In this document: positions 33,459 to 41,656 of the stretch, in pieces
How positions within the stretch are numbered: the stretch's first letter is position 1
How the letters are laid out: each line of letters begins with the position of its first letter
Assembly (NCBI RefSeq): GCF_026340305.1
Contig: NZ_JAPEPI010000004.1
Location: forward strand, 372,001 to 436,000
Length of the DNA stretch: 64,000 bases
Source of the DNA: Streptomyces sp. NBC_01381
GTDB lineage: Bacteria; Actinomycetota; Actinomycetes; Streptomycetales; Streptomycetaceae
Reading direction: 5' to 3'
Position numbers and translations under genes: made by a program
The notes under the pieces: model-generated
What the model saw: only the letters and a program-made list of their open reading frames with translations
Database searches by the model: none
Told to the model about the DNA's origin: nothing

Positions 33459-34763
33459 GTGCAGAGGACCCGTATGCGCACGGCGGGCATCGCCGCAGCC
33501 GCCACTCTCACGCTGGTGCTCGGCGGATGCTCGTCGTCCGGTTCGGATTCCGCCGGCGGAGGCGGTGACGGGACCGGGACGCTGAAGTTCTGGGGCTGGT
33601 CGCCCGGGTACGCCGACGCCGTCAAGGCGTTCAACAAGGCGCACCCCGACATCAAGGTCGAGTACCAGGAAGTGCAGCCCGGCGCCAAGGGCGGCTACCA
33701 GAAGATGCTCAACGCGGTGCAGGCCGGCAACGCGCCCTGCCTGGCCCAGGTCGGCTACGAGACCCTGCCGAGCTTCGCCGCGCAGGGCGCCCTCGGCGAC
33801 GTATCGAAGTACGCGAACGGCGACAAGGACGACTTCCAGCAGGCGGCCTGGCGCTCGGTCTCCCTGGGGGACGCCGTGTACGGGGCGCCCGTCGACACCG
33901 GCCCGATGGCCCTCTTCTACAACAAGAAGGTCTACGACGAGCTGGACCTGAAGCCCCCGAAGACCTGGTCCGAGTACAAGACCCAGGCCAAGAAGATCCA
34001 CGCCTCCGACCCCGAGCGCTACATCTCCTCGCCCTATCTGAACTACGACTACGCGGGCCTGTCCTGGCAGGCGGGCGCCAGCTGGTTCGGCATCGACGGC
34101 GACGCGTGGCAGGTGGGCCTTGCCTCGAAGGCCAATGAGAAGGTCGCCGGCTACTGGCAGGGCCTGGCCGACGACGGCTTGATCAGCAAGGCCCCCATGT
34201 ACGACCAGTCCTGGTACACCGGAATTGGCAGCGGTAACATCGCCTCCGTCGTCGGCGCCGTCTGGCAGGCCGGCGTCATCAAGGGCGGCGCCAAGGACGG
34301 CTCCGGCGACTGGGCCGTCGCGCCGATGCCGCAGTGGCAGGCGGGCGACACCGCGGTCGGCAACGCGGGCGGCTCGGCGACCGCGGTCCTCAAGGGCTGC
34401 GAGTCCACCAAGGCCGCGTGGACCTTCGCCCACTGGCTGAGCACCGACCGCAAGGCGTACGGCGGCCTCGTCGACAAGGCATCCCTCTACCCGGCCGCGC
34501 CCGCCCTCCTCGACCTGCCCCAGCTCAAGGCCAAGGACCCGTACTTCGGCGGCCAGAAGATCTACGACGTCTTCGCGGCGGCGGCACCCAAGGTCAACTC
34601 CGACTGGACCTGGGGCCCGGTCATGACCAAGACCTCCGCGGACCTGGACGACGCGCTGGGCAAGGCCTGGGCCGGCAAGGGCACCTTCAAGGACGCCCTG
34701 CGCACCACCCAGGACAAGACGGTCCGCGAACTGAAGAACCAGGGCCTGAAGGTGACCGAGTAG
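33459..34763 (+). CDS. Sugar ABC transporter solute-binding lipoprotein
   Basis: Encodes 434 residues from a GTG with aaggagg 4 bases upstream. A lipoprotein signal ends at LTLVLGGCSSSG. The mature part is a class-I extracellular sugar-binding protein (GTLKFWGWSPGYADAVKAFNKAHPDIKVEY; GAPVDTGPMALFYNKKVYDELDLKPPKTW; FAHWLSTD). It delivers a sugar to the permeases encoded next. The operon lacks an ATPase gene, as is usual when the shared MsiK-type ATPase elsewhere on the chromosome serves it. Confidence 0.95.
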   Translation: MQRTRMRTAGIAAAATLTLVLGGCSSSGSDSAGGGGDGTGTLKFWGWSPGYADAVKAFNKAHPDIKVEYQEVQPGAKGGYQKMLNAVQAGNAPCLAQVGYETLPSFAAQGALGDVSKYANGDKDDFQQAAWRSVSLGDAVYGAPVDTGPMALFYNKKVYDELDLKPPKTWSEYKTQAKKIHASDPERYISSPYLNYDYAGLSWQAGASWFGIDGDAWQVGLASKANEKVAGYWQGLADDGLISKAPMYDQSWYTGIGSGNIASVVGAVWQAGVIKGGAKDGSGDWAVAPMPQWQAGDTAVGNAGGSATAVLKGCESTKAAWTFAHWLSTDRKAYGGLVDKASLYPAAPALLDLPQLKAKDPYFGGQKIYDVFAAAAPKVNSDWTWGPVMTKTSADLDDALGKAWAGKGTFKDALRTTQDKTVRELKNQGLKVTE

Positions 34764-34811
34764 GGCGGACGCCCCGTCGCTCCCGATGCACTCGTTGCTC
34801 CCGATCCACCC

Positions 34812-34842
34812 GGGGCGGCCGGCCGCTGGGACCGGCCGCCCC
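34812..34842 (+). terminator. Intraoperon hairpin between binding-protein and permease genes
   Basis: A perfect 11-bp stem (ggggcggccgg and ccggccgcccc, 9-nt loop) sits 49 bases after the binding-protein stop and 29 before the permease start. Such stems attenuate transcription or protect the upstream mRNA. They let the binding protein be made in excess over the permeases. Confidence 0.75.
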
Positions 34843-34870
34843 CGCCAGGCGTCGAACCGGAAGAGAGCTC

Positions 34871-35833
34871 GTGACCACAACACTCAGCGCGGCCGACCCC
34901 GCCGCACCGCCGCGGCAGGAAGCCCGGCCGCCCAGGCGCCGCCGCCGGGAGACGGCACTCACCAAACGCACCCTGCTGCTGTTCGGCGGTCCGTTCGTGG
35001 CCCTGTTCGCGGCGATGTACATCGCGCCCATCGTCTACGCGACCGTGAGCAGCCTGTACGTCGTCAAGCGCTCGGGCCTCGGACTGACCGCGCCGACAAA
35101 GGAGTTCGACCCGCTGCACAACTTCGCGCAGGCCTTCGGCGACCACGACTTCCTCGCCGCCCTTGGCCGGGTGGGCCTGTTCGCCGTCGTCCAGGTCCCC
35201 CTGATGCTGGGCCTCGCACTCGGCCTCGCGCTGCTCATCGACGCCAAGTCGGCGCGCGGAAAGGGCTTCTTCCGTCTCGCGTCGTTCCTGCCCTATGCGA
35301 TCCCGGGCGTCAGCGCGGCCCTGGTCTGGTCGTTCATGTACTCCTCCGGGTCCAGCCCGATCAACAATCTCCTCGAGCCGCTCGGCATCCAGATCCCGTT
35401 CTTCTCCGGCGGCTCGGTCCTGTGGTCGGTGGCGAACATCGTCACGTGGAGCTGGACCGGCTACAACATGATCATTATCTACAGCGCGCTGCAGCTGATC
35501 CCCGGTGAGGTCCTGGAGGCCGCGAAGATGGACGGCGCGTCCGCCCTGCGGATCGCCTGGAACATCAAGATCCCGGCCGTACGCGGCTCACTGGTGCTCA
35601 CCGCGGTCTTCTCGATCATCGGCTCCGCACAGCTCTACAACGAACCGACGGTGCTCCAGCCCATCTCCGGCGGCTCCGTCTCCTCGACGTTCACACCGAT
35701 CATGTCCGCGCAGTCGGCGGTGGCGGCCGGCAACTACCACTACGCCGCCGCCCAGTCGGTGATCCTCGCCGTCGCCGTCGGCGTGCTGTCCTTCGTCTTC
35801 TTCAAGCTGACCAACCGGGGTGACAAGGCATGA
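34871..35833 (+). CDS. Sugar ABC permease, MalF type
   Basis: Encodes 320 residues from a GTG start (ggaagagagctc upstream). An Arg-rich N-terminus (RPPRRRRRETALTKR) precedes six membrane helices. The EAA loop that contacts the ATPase is GEVLEAAKMDGASALRIAWNIKIP near residue 215. The first-listed permease of such operons forms a heterodimer with the second. Its stop overlaps the next ATG (ATGA at 35830), so the two are made in equal amount. Confidence 0.95.
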   Translation: MTTTLSAADPAAPPRQEARPPRRRRRETALTKRTLLLFGGPFVALFAAMYIAPIVYATVSSLYVVKRSGLGLTAPTKEFDPLHNFAQAFGDHDFLAALGRVGLFAVVQVPLMLGLALGLALLIDAKSARGKGFFRLASFLPYAIPGVSAALVWSFMYSSGSSPINNLLEPLGIQIPFFSGGSVLWSVANIVTWSWTGYNMIIIYSALQLIPGEVLEAAKMDGASALRIAWNIKIPAVRGSLVLTAVFSIIGSAQLYNEPTVLQPISGGSVSSTFTPIMSAQSAVAAGNYHYAAAQSVILAVAVGVLSFVFFKLTNRGDKA

Positions 35834-36735
35834 GCACCACCGTGACGCGACCCGCCGCCCCGTCCAAGGCGCGCCGCACCGCAAAGGCCGCGGCGCGTCG
35901 GGAGACCACGGCGGCAAGCAGTGGCGTCGTCCTGACCCTGCTGCTGATCTCCACCGCGTACTTCCTCTTCCCGCTGTGGTGGCTCCTGGTCTCGGTGACC
36001 AAGCCGTTCGGCCGCCAATTCAGCGGCAGCGGACTCTGGTTCGACGGCTTCGGCCTCTTCGACAACCTCAGCCGGCTGACCGCGCAGAGCGACGGCATCT
36101 TCTGGCGCTGGATGCTCAACAGCGTCCTGTACTGCGGGATCGGTGCGCTCGGCGCCACCCTGATGTCGGCGATGGCCGGCTACCTCCTTGCCAAGTACGA
36201 ATTCCGGGGCAAGGGCGCGCTGTTCGGGGCGGTCCTTGCGGCCGTACTGGTCCCGAAGATCCTCTTCACGCTGCCGCTGTACCTGATGTTCTCCGAGGTC
36301 GGCCTGATCAACAATCCGCTCGCCGTGCTGCTGCCCAGCATCGTCAGCCCGTTCGGTGTCTATCTGGCACGGGTCTTCGCCGCGCAGGCGGTGCCGGGCG
36401 AGGTGATCGAGGCCGGACGTCTCGACGGCGCGGGGGAGTTCCGCATCTTCCGGACGATCGCGTTGCCGATGATGCTGCCGGCGCTGGTGACGATCTTCCT
36501 GTTCCAGTTCGTGGAGATCTGGAACAACTACCTGCTTCCCGCGATGGTGTTGGGGGACGACCGCCTGCAGCCGGTCACCGTGGGTCTTGTGGGGTGGAAC
36601 GCGGCTCATGGAGTGGCGGTTCCGGCGTCACTGGTCGTCGTGGGCTCGCTGGTGTCGGTGGTCCCGCTGATCGTGGCGTTCCTGGCGCTGCAGCGGTTCT
36701 GGCGTGCGGGGATGACGGCGGGCGCGGTCAAGTGA
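35830..36735 (+). CDS. Sugar ABC permease, MalG type
   Basis: Encodes 301 residues with six membrane helices. The EAA loop is PGEVIEAGRLDGAGEFRIFRTIALP near residue 195. The sequence WWLLVSVTKPFGRQFSGSGLW after the first helix is typical of the second permease of CUT1 sugar transporters. It closes the binding-protein/permease/permease operon. The next gene, encoding a NADAR protein, begins 39 bases later in the same direction and may be read through. Confidence 0.95.
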   Translation: MSTTVTRPAAPSKARRTAKAAARRETTAASSGVVLTLLLISTAYFLFPLWWLLVSVTKPFGRQFSGSGLWFDGFGLFDNLSRLTAQSDGIFWRWMLNSVLYCGIGALGATLMSAMAGYLLAKYEFRGKGALFGAVLAAVLVPKILFTLPLYLMFSEVGLINNPLAVLLPSIVSPFGVYLARVFAAQAVPGEVIEAGRLDGAGEFRIFRTIALPMMLPALVTIFLFQFVEIWNNYLLPAMVLGDDRLQPVTVGLVGWNAAHGVAVPASLVVVGSLVSVVPLIVAFLALQRFWRAGMTAGAVK

Positions 36736-36774
36736 CGTGGCCGGCGGTCCGCTTCCGGGCGATAGCGTGCTCCG

Positions 36775-37902
36775 ATGACATGGCGAGAACCAACGCATCG
36801 GAGAGTGGACGGGCAGACGATCGACGGGGCCTGGTGCCACGTCTGGCGGCGCAGGCCGTGGGATGACAGGCACGTCCTCGACGACCTGATCGTCTTCGCG
36901 GACGGCGCCGTCAAGTGCGAGGAGTGGACCGATCTGCCCGGCCTGGAGAAGCTCCTGGAATCGGGCGACATCGCGGTCACGGAGCCGGGAGCGCCAGCGG
37001 CTCCCGCCCCGCCGTCGAAGTGGCGTGCCCGCTACGGCGAACCACTGACCCCGCAGGGGTTCCTGCTCGAAGTCGCCGACAAGGTCGAAGAGTTGAGCGG
37101 GCGGCCGACGGCCGCGCAGCGCTGCCAGGAGGCGATCCGGCACTTCCAGCAGGATCCGAGCGAACCCAACCGCACCGTGCTGCGAGAGGCCTACCTCGCG
37201 GTTCCACCGCACCTGCGGGTCTTCGTCCTCGGCGACATGGACCACCAGGACCGCCCGCTGCGGATTCTGCTGACCGAGCTGGGGGAGGCCGTCGACGGGG
37301 ACGGCCCGGTGGCGACGGCGGACATGCACCAGCAGGCCCTGGACTACTTCAACCGGTTGGAACAGGCGGTCGCACAGGCGCAGGAGCAGCGCGCGGAGCG
37401 ATACGCCGACGATCCGGCCGAGGCCGGCCAGGCCGCCTTCACCTCGCTGGAAACCGTCTGTCCACGGGGCTGGCCGGAGGCGCTCGGCCCGTTCGTTCTC
37501 CGCAACGAGTACCCGGTGCCGGTGGAGTTCGCCGGGGAAACCTACCCCTGCGTGATCCACGGCTATTGGGCGCTGTCGGCGGCCGACCCTCGCGACCACG
37601 ACCGGATACGGGATGCGCCGAGCGTTCGGGACGCGCGCGAGATGGGCGGCCGGGTGGAGCGGAGAGCGGATTGGCCCGATGTGCGGCTGGCGGTCATGGA
37701 GGGCCTCCTGGAGGTGAAGTTCACTCAGAACCCCGAGCTCGCCCAGATCCTGCTGGCCACCGGGGACAGCGTGATCAGCTACACCGGCCTGTCGGACTCC
37801 CCTTTCTGGAGGGATGCCGGCGACGGCCGCGGGCGCAACTGGGTGGGCCGCCTGCTGGAGTTGACCCGCGCCCGGCTCGTCGCGCGACGGGTGTTCCCGT
37901 AG
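36775..37902 (+). CDS. NADAR-domain (YbiA-like) protein with altered active site
   Basis: Encodes 375 residues. The C-terminal part (about 240-370) has NADAR marks: RADWPDVRLAVMEGLLEVKF, QNPELAQILLATGD and the final GRNWVGRLLELTRARL. NADAR enzymes remove ADP-ribose from guanine bases or act in riboflavin-intermediate breakdown. E. coli YbiA relies on Glu48, Trp86 and Asp126. Here the Glu position in the usual VEH motif is Ile261 (VIH); Trp300 and Asp341 seem kept. Residues 1-70 (WCHVWRRRPWDDRHVLDDLIVF) and 90-200 are further domains I do not recognise. Activity is uncertain. Confidence 0.75.
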   Translation: MTWREPTHRRVDGQTIDGAWCHVWRRRPWDDRHVLDDLIVFADGAVKCEEWTDLPGLEKLLESGDIAVTEPGAPAAPAPPSKWRARYGEPLTPQGFLLEVADKVEELSGRPTAAQRCQEAIRHFQQDPSEPNRTVLREAYLAVPPHLRVFVLGDMDHQDRPLRILLTELGEAVDGDGPVATADMHQQALDYFNRLEQAVAQAQEQRAERYADDPAEAGQAAFTSLETVCPRGWPEALGPFVLRNEYPVPVEFAGETYPCVIHGYWALSAADPRDHDRIRDAPSVRDAREMGGRVERRADWPDVRLAVMEGLLEVKFTQNPELAQILLATGDSVISYTGLSDSPFWRDAGDGRGRNWVGRLLELTRARLVARRVFP

Positions 37903-37933
37903 TGACGGCTGGCTGCGGGCGGAAAGTTGGTGC

Positions 37934-38995
37934 TCAGCCACCAGTCCGGGAGCGTTCGGCGACCCCCTCGGTGAGGGTTTCGGCGAGGTCCTCGAAGTTC
38001 CATTTCCCTTTCCGGTAGGCGTGGTTGCTGACCCAGTAGACGAGGACGCCGTCGCGGAGGGAGCGTGTCAGGATGGCCAGCGACCAGCCGTTGCCGCCGT
38101 CGTGCCAGGCCAGTGGCTCCTCAGGGGTGGTGCGGATGATCCATCCGTAGGCGGCGGAGTCGGCGCTGCCCGGGATGGGGACGCGTGGCGTGAACAACTG
38201 GCGGCGGGCGTGGGCGGGCAGGACATTGCTGTGCTGCCGGCTGTCGTACTCGACGGCGATCCGGTGCCGTGGCCAGCGGGGCAGGACGTATCCGGTGTGT
38301 TTCATCCCGGCCGGTGCGAACAGGTGCCGGGCCAGGAAGGGCTCGTAACCCTGACCGGAGGTCTTCTCAATGATCGCGGCGAGCAGGCTGTAGCCGGTGT
38401 TGGAGTAGTGGAACTCCTTGCCGGGGGCCGAGCCGAGCTTCGAGGCCAGGGCGCGACGGACCAACTGGTCGCGGGAGACGGGCGCGTAGTCGTCGCCGAG
38501 GCTTTCGGGCAGGCCCGAGGTGTGGGTGAGGAGGTGCTCGACGGTGATGCTCTTCTTGTCCCCGGGCACGGGCCCGAGGTGCCGGCTGATGGGGTCGTCG
38601 ACGTCGAGCCGGCCCATCGTCTGCAGCTTCAGGACCGCGGCCGCGGTGAACTGTTTCGTGACGGACATGACGTCGTAGACGGTGCGGCAGCCGGCGGGGA
38701 TGCCGGCGGCGCGGTCGGCGGCGCGGTCGGCGGACCCGAAGCCGGCGCAGTGGACGAGCCGGTCGCCGCGCGCCGCGATCACGGTGCCGCTCGCACCTTG
38801 GGGCAAGGTGCGGCGCAGAAAGCCCGCGATCGATTCCGAGCCGAACGATTTCCTACCGATCGTTTTCCTGTCGTACGCGGCCGGGGAGCGGCTGGTGTGT
38901 TCTGCGGTGCACCCGCCGAGCAGCGAAAGCGCCAGCAGGGCGGCGAGCAAAATGGCGCCGCCGCGGCGGCGGTGACCGGGATGAGTACGTCCCAT
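37934..38995 (-). CDS. Lipoprotein serine hydrolase (class C beta-lactamase fold)
   Basis: Encodes 353 residues from the ATG at 38995. A lipoprotein signal ends at LALSLLGGC. The catalytic set of penicillin-recognising enzymes is visible: SVTK (DVMSVTKQFTAA), the tyrosine motif YSN (FHYSNTGYSLLAAII) and a third motif HDGG in place of HxG/KTG. LLTHTSGLPE is the family marker. Likely roles are D-Ala-D-Ala carboxypeptidase, peptidase or esterase on the outer face of the membrane. A second, secreted member of this family lies at 56764. Confidence 0.9.
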   Translation of the reverse strand: MGRTHPGHRRRGGAILLAALLALSLLGGCTAEHTSRSPAAYDRKTIGRKSFGSESIAGFLRRTLPQGASGTVIAARGDRLVHCAGFGSADRAADRAAGIPAGCRTVYDVMSVTKQFTAAAVLKLQTMGRLDVDDPISRHLGPVPGDKKSITVEHLLTHTSGLPESLGDDYAPVSRDQLVRRALASKLGSAPGKEFHYSNTGYSLLAAIIEKTSGQGYEPFLARHLFAPAGMKHTGYVLPRWPRHRIAVEYDSRQHSNVLPAHARRQLFTPRVPIPGSADSAAYGWIIRTTPEEPLAWHDGGNGWSLAILTRSLRDGVLVYWVSNHAYRKGKWNFEDLAETLTEGVAERSRTGG

Positions 38996-39116
38996 GTGAC
39001 CTCCAACGTCGGTGATGCGCACCGAGGTTGACCGCCGCCGTCGCCGTTCCTCAAGCTGTCAGGGTGTTCGAGCTTGTGCGAGCCCGCGTACGTCCAGCTC
39101 ATCCAGGGGGACCGGA

Positions 39117-39496
39117 ATGGCAACCAGCGAACCGTCCACGCCGCCCACGCCACCCACGCCGCCCAACACGGATGCGGCCGCGTTCATGGCGGAGTTGCGA
39201 CGTCTGAAGGCCTGGTCGGGCCTGAGCTACCGGCAGCTGGAGCGGCGTGCGGCACAGGCCGGTCATGTGCGGATGCGCGCAGGACCATCGCGTGCGGGCC
39301 TGCGACGCTCCCGCCCATGCGCGCTGAAGCGCCGCGAAAGCCGCGACAGCCGCGAGGGCGGCGGTCGCGGCGCTCGGTCTCGGCGTGGGCGGGCGCCGCG
39401 GCGCTGCTGCTCGCAGTGGTGGGCGGGGTGATGGCGGACGGCGCGTTCACCGACACCCAGGAGGTCAGCCGAACAGAGACGGTCAGGGGTGGCTGA
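39117..39496 (+). pseudogene. Frameshifted HTH protein with membrane anchor
   Basis: From the ATG at 39117 a Thr/Pro-rich start leads to AAFMAELRRLKAWSGLSYRQLERRAAQAGHV. This is the N-terminus of the helix-turn-helix plus membrane-anchor proteins common in Streptomyces. The frame then changes. A short VRACDAPAHA piece in a second frame fits the end of that HTH domain. A third frame gives the basic segment and one helix (SAWAGAAALLLAVVGGVMADG) that ends at 39496. A deletion of about 20-30 codons plus frameshift explains the pattern. The undamaged frame alone would end at 39431. Confidence 0.6.
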
Positions 39497-40319
39497 GGAT
39501 CCCCAGGAGCCGGGTGACTTCCGTGGCGACGGCGTCGCGCGCGGGGCCGAGGTACTTGCGGGGGTCGGCGAGGTCCGGCGCCGCGGCGAGGCGGGCGCGC
39601 ACCGTACTGGTGAACAGCCTGTTCAGGTGGGTGGATATGTTCACCTTCGTCATGCCGGCCGCGATGGCCTTGCCCAGGTCGGTGTCGCTGACGCCGGATG
39701 AGCCGTGCAGGACGAGCGGGACGGCGAGGGCGGTGTGCAGCCGCTGGATGAGGTTGAAGTCGAGCGCGGCGTCGCGGGTGTGCATGGCGTGCGAGCTGCC
39801 GACGGCGACGGCGAGGGCGTCGACGGCGGTGGCGTCGGTGAACGCACGGGCCTCGTCGGGGTCGGTGCGGACGCCCGGGGCATGAGCGCCGTCCTTGCCG
39901 CCGATCTCGCCGAGCTCCGCCTCGACCCAGATGTCGGCGAGGTGGCAGTACTCCGTGATGGAGCGGGTGGCGGCGACGTTCTCCTCGTAGGGGAGCTTGG
40001 AGGCGTCGAACATCACGGAGGTGAAGCCGAGTTCGACGGCTTCACGGACCAGGTCGGCCGATTCGGCATGGTCGAGGTGGACGGCCACCGGGACGTGCGC
40101 GGCGCGGGCGATCGCAAGGGTCGCCAGGGCGAGCGGGGTCAGGGCGCCGTGGTAGCGGGCGGTGTTCTCGCTGATCTGGAGGATGACGGGCCGTTGCGCG
40201 GCTTCCGCCCCGGTGACGATGGCTTCGGCATGCTCGATCTGGACGACGTTGAAGGCACCGACGCCCGAGCGCTGTTGGCGGGCGGCGTGGGTGATGGTGC
40301 CGGTGGGGGAGAGGGGCAT
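39483..40319 (-). CDS. Class II fructose/tagatose-bisphosphate aldolase
   Basis: Encodes 278 residues. The zinc ligands are visible in VAVHLDHAES (His), VEAELGEIGG (Glu), GSSHAMHT and LVLHGSSGVSD (His). The C-terminal KVNISTHLNRLF is the phosphate-binding loop. The length and sequence suit the GatY/KbaY/AgaY branch that cleaves tagatose- or fructose-1,6-bisphosphate to triose phosphates. It is in one leftward run with the SIS isomerase gene, 142 bases apart, and next to a divergent DeoR gene. The unit looks like an amino-sugar or hexitol catabolic pathway. Confidence 0.92.
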   Translation of the reverse strand: MPLSPTGTITHAARQQRSGVGAFNVVQIEHAEAIVTGAEAAQRPVILQISENTARYHGALTPLALATLAIARAAHVPVAVHLDHAESADLVREAVELGFTSVMFDASKLPYEENVAATRSITEYCHLADIWVEAELGEIGGKDGAHAPGVRTDPDEARAFTDATAVDALAVAVGSSHAMHTRDAALDFNLIQRLHTALAVPLVLHGSSGVSDTDLGKAIAAGMTKVNISTHLNRLFTSTVRARLAAAPDLADPRKYLGPARDAVATEVTRLLGILSHP

Positions 40320-40461
40320 GGGGCTTCTCCAGAGGAATGACGGCTGAACGGGTGCGGGGCGTCAGGGACTTGGCCGGGAAGGGAGGGTGAGATGTCGGGC
40401 GGGGCGCGTGCACACGGCCCGACGCCTCACCACGAACGCGGGCCGCCACCGCCCGGTCGGT

Positions 40462-41409
40462 TCAGGACTGGCCGTCGTCGAGGATCACCGAGCGGGTCAG
40501 GTTGCGGGGGCGGTCCGGGTCGTATCCGCGGTCCTGCGCGATGAGGACCGCCAGACGCTGTACGAGGATCAGGTCGGCCAGCGGATCGAGGCCGCCCGCA
40601 CCTTCGGAACCGGCGACAAAGGCACCGCCGACCTTTGCGACGTCGTCGGCCAGGCCCTGCGGAGCCGTTCCGAACAGCCACGCCACCCGGTTCGGCCCGG
40701 TGATGCTGATCGGTCCGTGGCGGTACTCCATCGCCGGATACGCCTCGGTCCAGGCGCCCGCCGCCTCACGCATCTTGAGCCCGGCCTCCAGTGCGAGTCC
40801 GTAGGACCAGCCGGTGCCGAGGAAGGTGAACTGCTCGGCGCCACGCATGTCTTCGCCGATCGGGGCGTCGACGGCGCGCTGCGCGTCCTCGATCGCGCCG
40901 GCCATCGGACGCACCCCGTCCGGCAGGGCGCCCTCCGCCTCCAGATGCGCGCGGAGCAGGGCGAGGACCGAGGTGGCGAAGCGCGTCTGGACCACCGACT
41001 CCTCGTCGGCGAAGTCCAGGACGGCGACGCTGTCGGCCAGGTCCATGACGGCGGTGGCGGGATCGGCGGTGATCGCCGAGGTCGGCACGGTGCCCTTGAG
41101 ACGGGCCAGCAGGTCCAGGACCTCCGTCGTGGTGCCGGACCGCGTGATGGCGAGGACCCGGTCGTAGGCACGCCCGGTCGGGAACTCGGACGCGGCGAAG
41201 GCGTCCGTCTCGCCGTGCCCGCCGGTCTCCCGCAGCTGCGCGTACGCGAGGGCCATGAACCACGAGGTGCCACAGCCCACGACGGCTATGCGCTCACCGC
41301 GCCGGGGCAGGGCCGCGGAGAGCGATCCGGCGGAAGCGGCGGCCTGGCGCCAGGCGTCGGGCTGGGAAGCGATCTCCACGGAGGTGCGGCAGGTGTGCGG
41401 GGCGGCCAT
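40462..41409 (-). CDS. SIS-domain sugar isomerase/deaminase (AgaS or GlmS-C like)
   Basis: Encodes 315 residues from the ATG at 41409. Two SIS domains: residues 40-150 with RIAVVGCGTSWFMALAYAQL and ITRSGTTTEVLDLL, and residues 185-300 with FTFLGTGWSYGLALEAGLKMREAAGAWTEAY and MEYRHGPISI. The second is the hallmark of GlmS-like aldose-ketose isomerases and AgaS deaminases. No glutaminase domain is present, so it acts on ready-made amino-sugar phosphates. It is the first gene of the unit with the aldolase and is divergent from a DeoR regulator. Confidence 0.9.
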   Translation of the reverse strand: MAAPHTCRTSVEIASQPDAWRQAAASAGSLSAALPRRGERIAVVGCGTSWFMALAYAQLRETGGHGETDAFAASEFPTGRAYDRVLAITRSGTTTEVLDLLARLKGTVPTSAITADPATAVMDLADSVAVLDFADEESVVQTRFATSVLALLRAHLEAEGALPDGVRPMAGAIEDAQRAVDAPIGEDMRGAEQFTFLGTGWSYGLALEAGLKMREAAGAWTEAYPAMEYRHGPISITGPNRVAWLFGTAPQGLADDVAKVGGAFVAGSEGAGGLDPLADLILVQRLAVLIAQDRGYDPDRPRNLTRSVILDDGQS

Positions 41410-41482
41410 GGCGGGTGCTCCTTGGTGAGGGGACAGACGGGCGGCGACAAGACGTCTCCTGCGCCGAGCACGCTGTCGTATC

Positions 41483-41539
41483 GACATGCATGATGTCAAT
41501 AGTTGCTCGTTAAGGCGCCAAAGAATGCAGAATCGAGCA
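41483..41539. promoter_or_regulatory. Inverted repeats in the sis-deoR intergenic region
   Basis: Two dyads lie between the divergent SIS and DeoR genes. One is gacat-gcatg-atgtc at 41483-41497. The other pairs tgctcg (41504-41509) with cgagca (41534-41539). The stretch is A/T-rich compared with the surroundings. DeoR-type regulators bind such sites, so both are operator candidates. Confidence 0.55.
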
Positions 41540-41656
41540 TAGTGAGTGTGTGCACTGTTCATGGTGGGGTTCCGTGCCGGCCCTCTGCCGGGGCCGGTCA
41601 CTACGATCAGTGACTGAGCCGGTGGATCAGACAGAGCGGGCAGGAGTCCGAGAACA

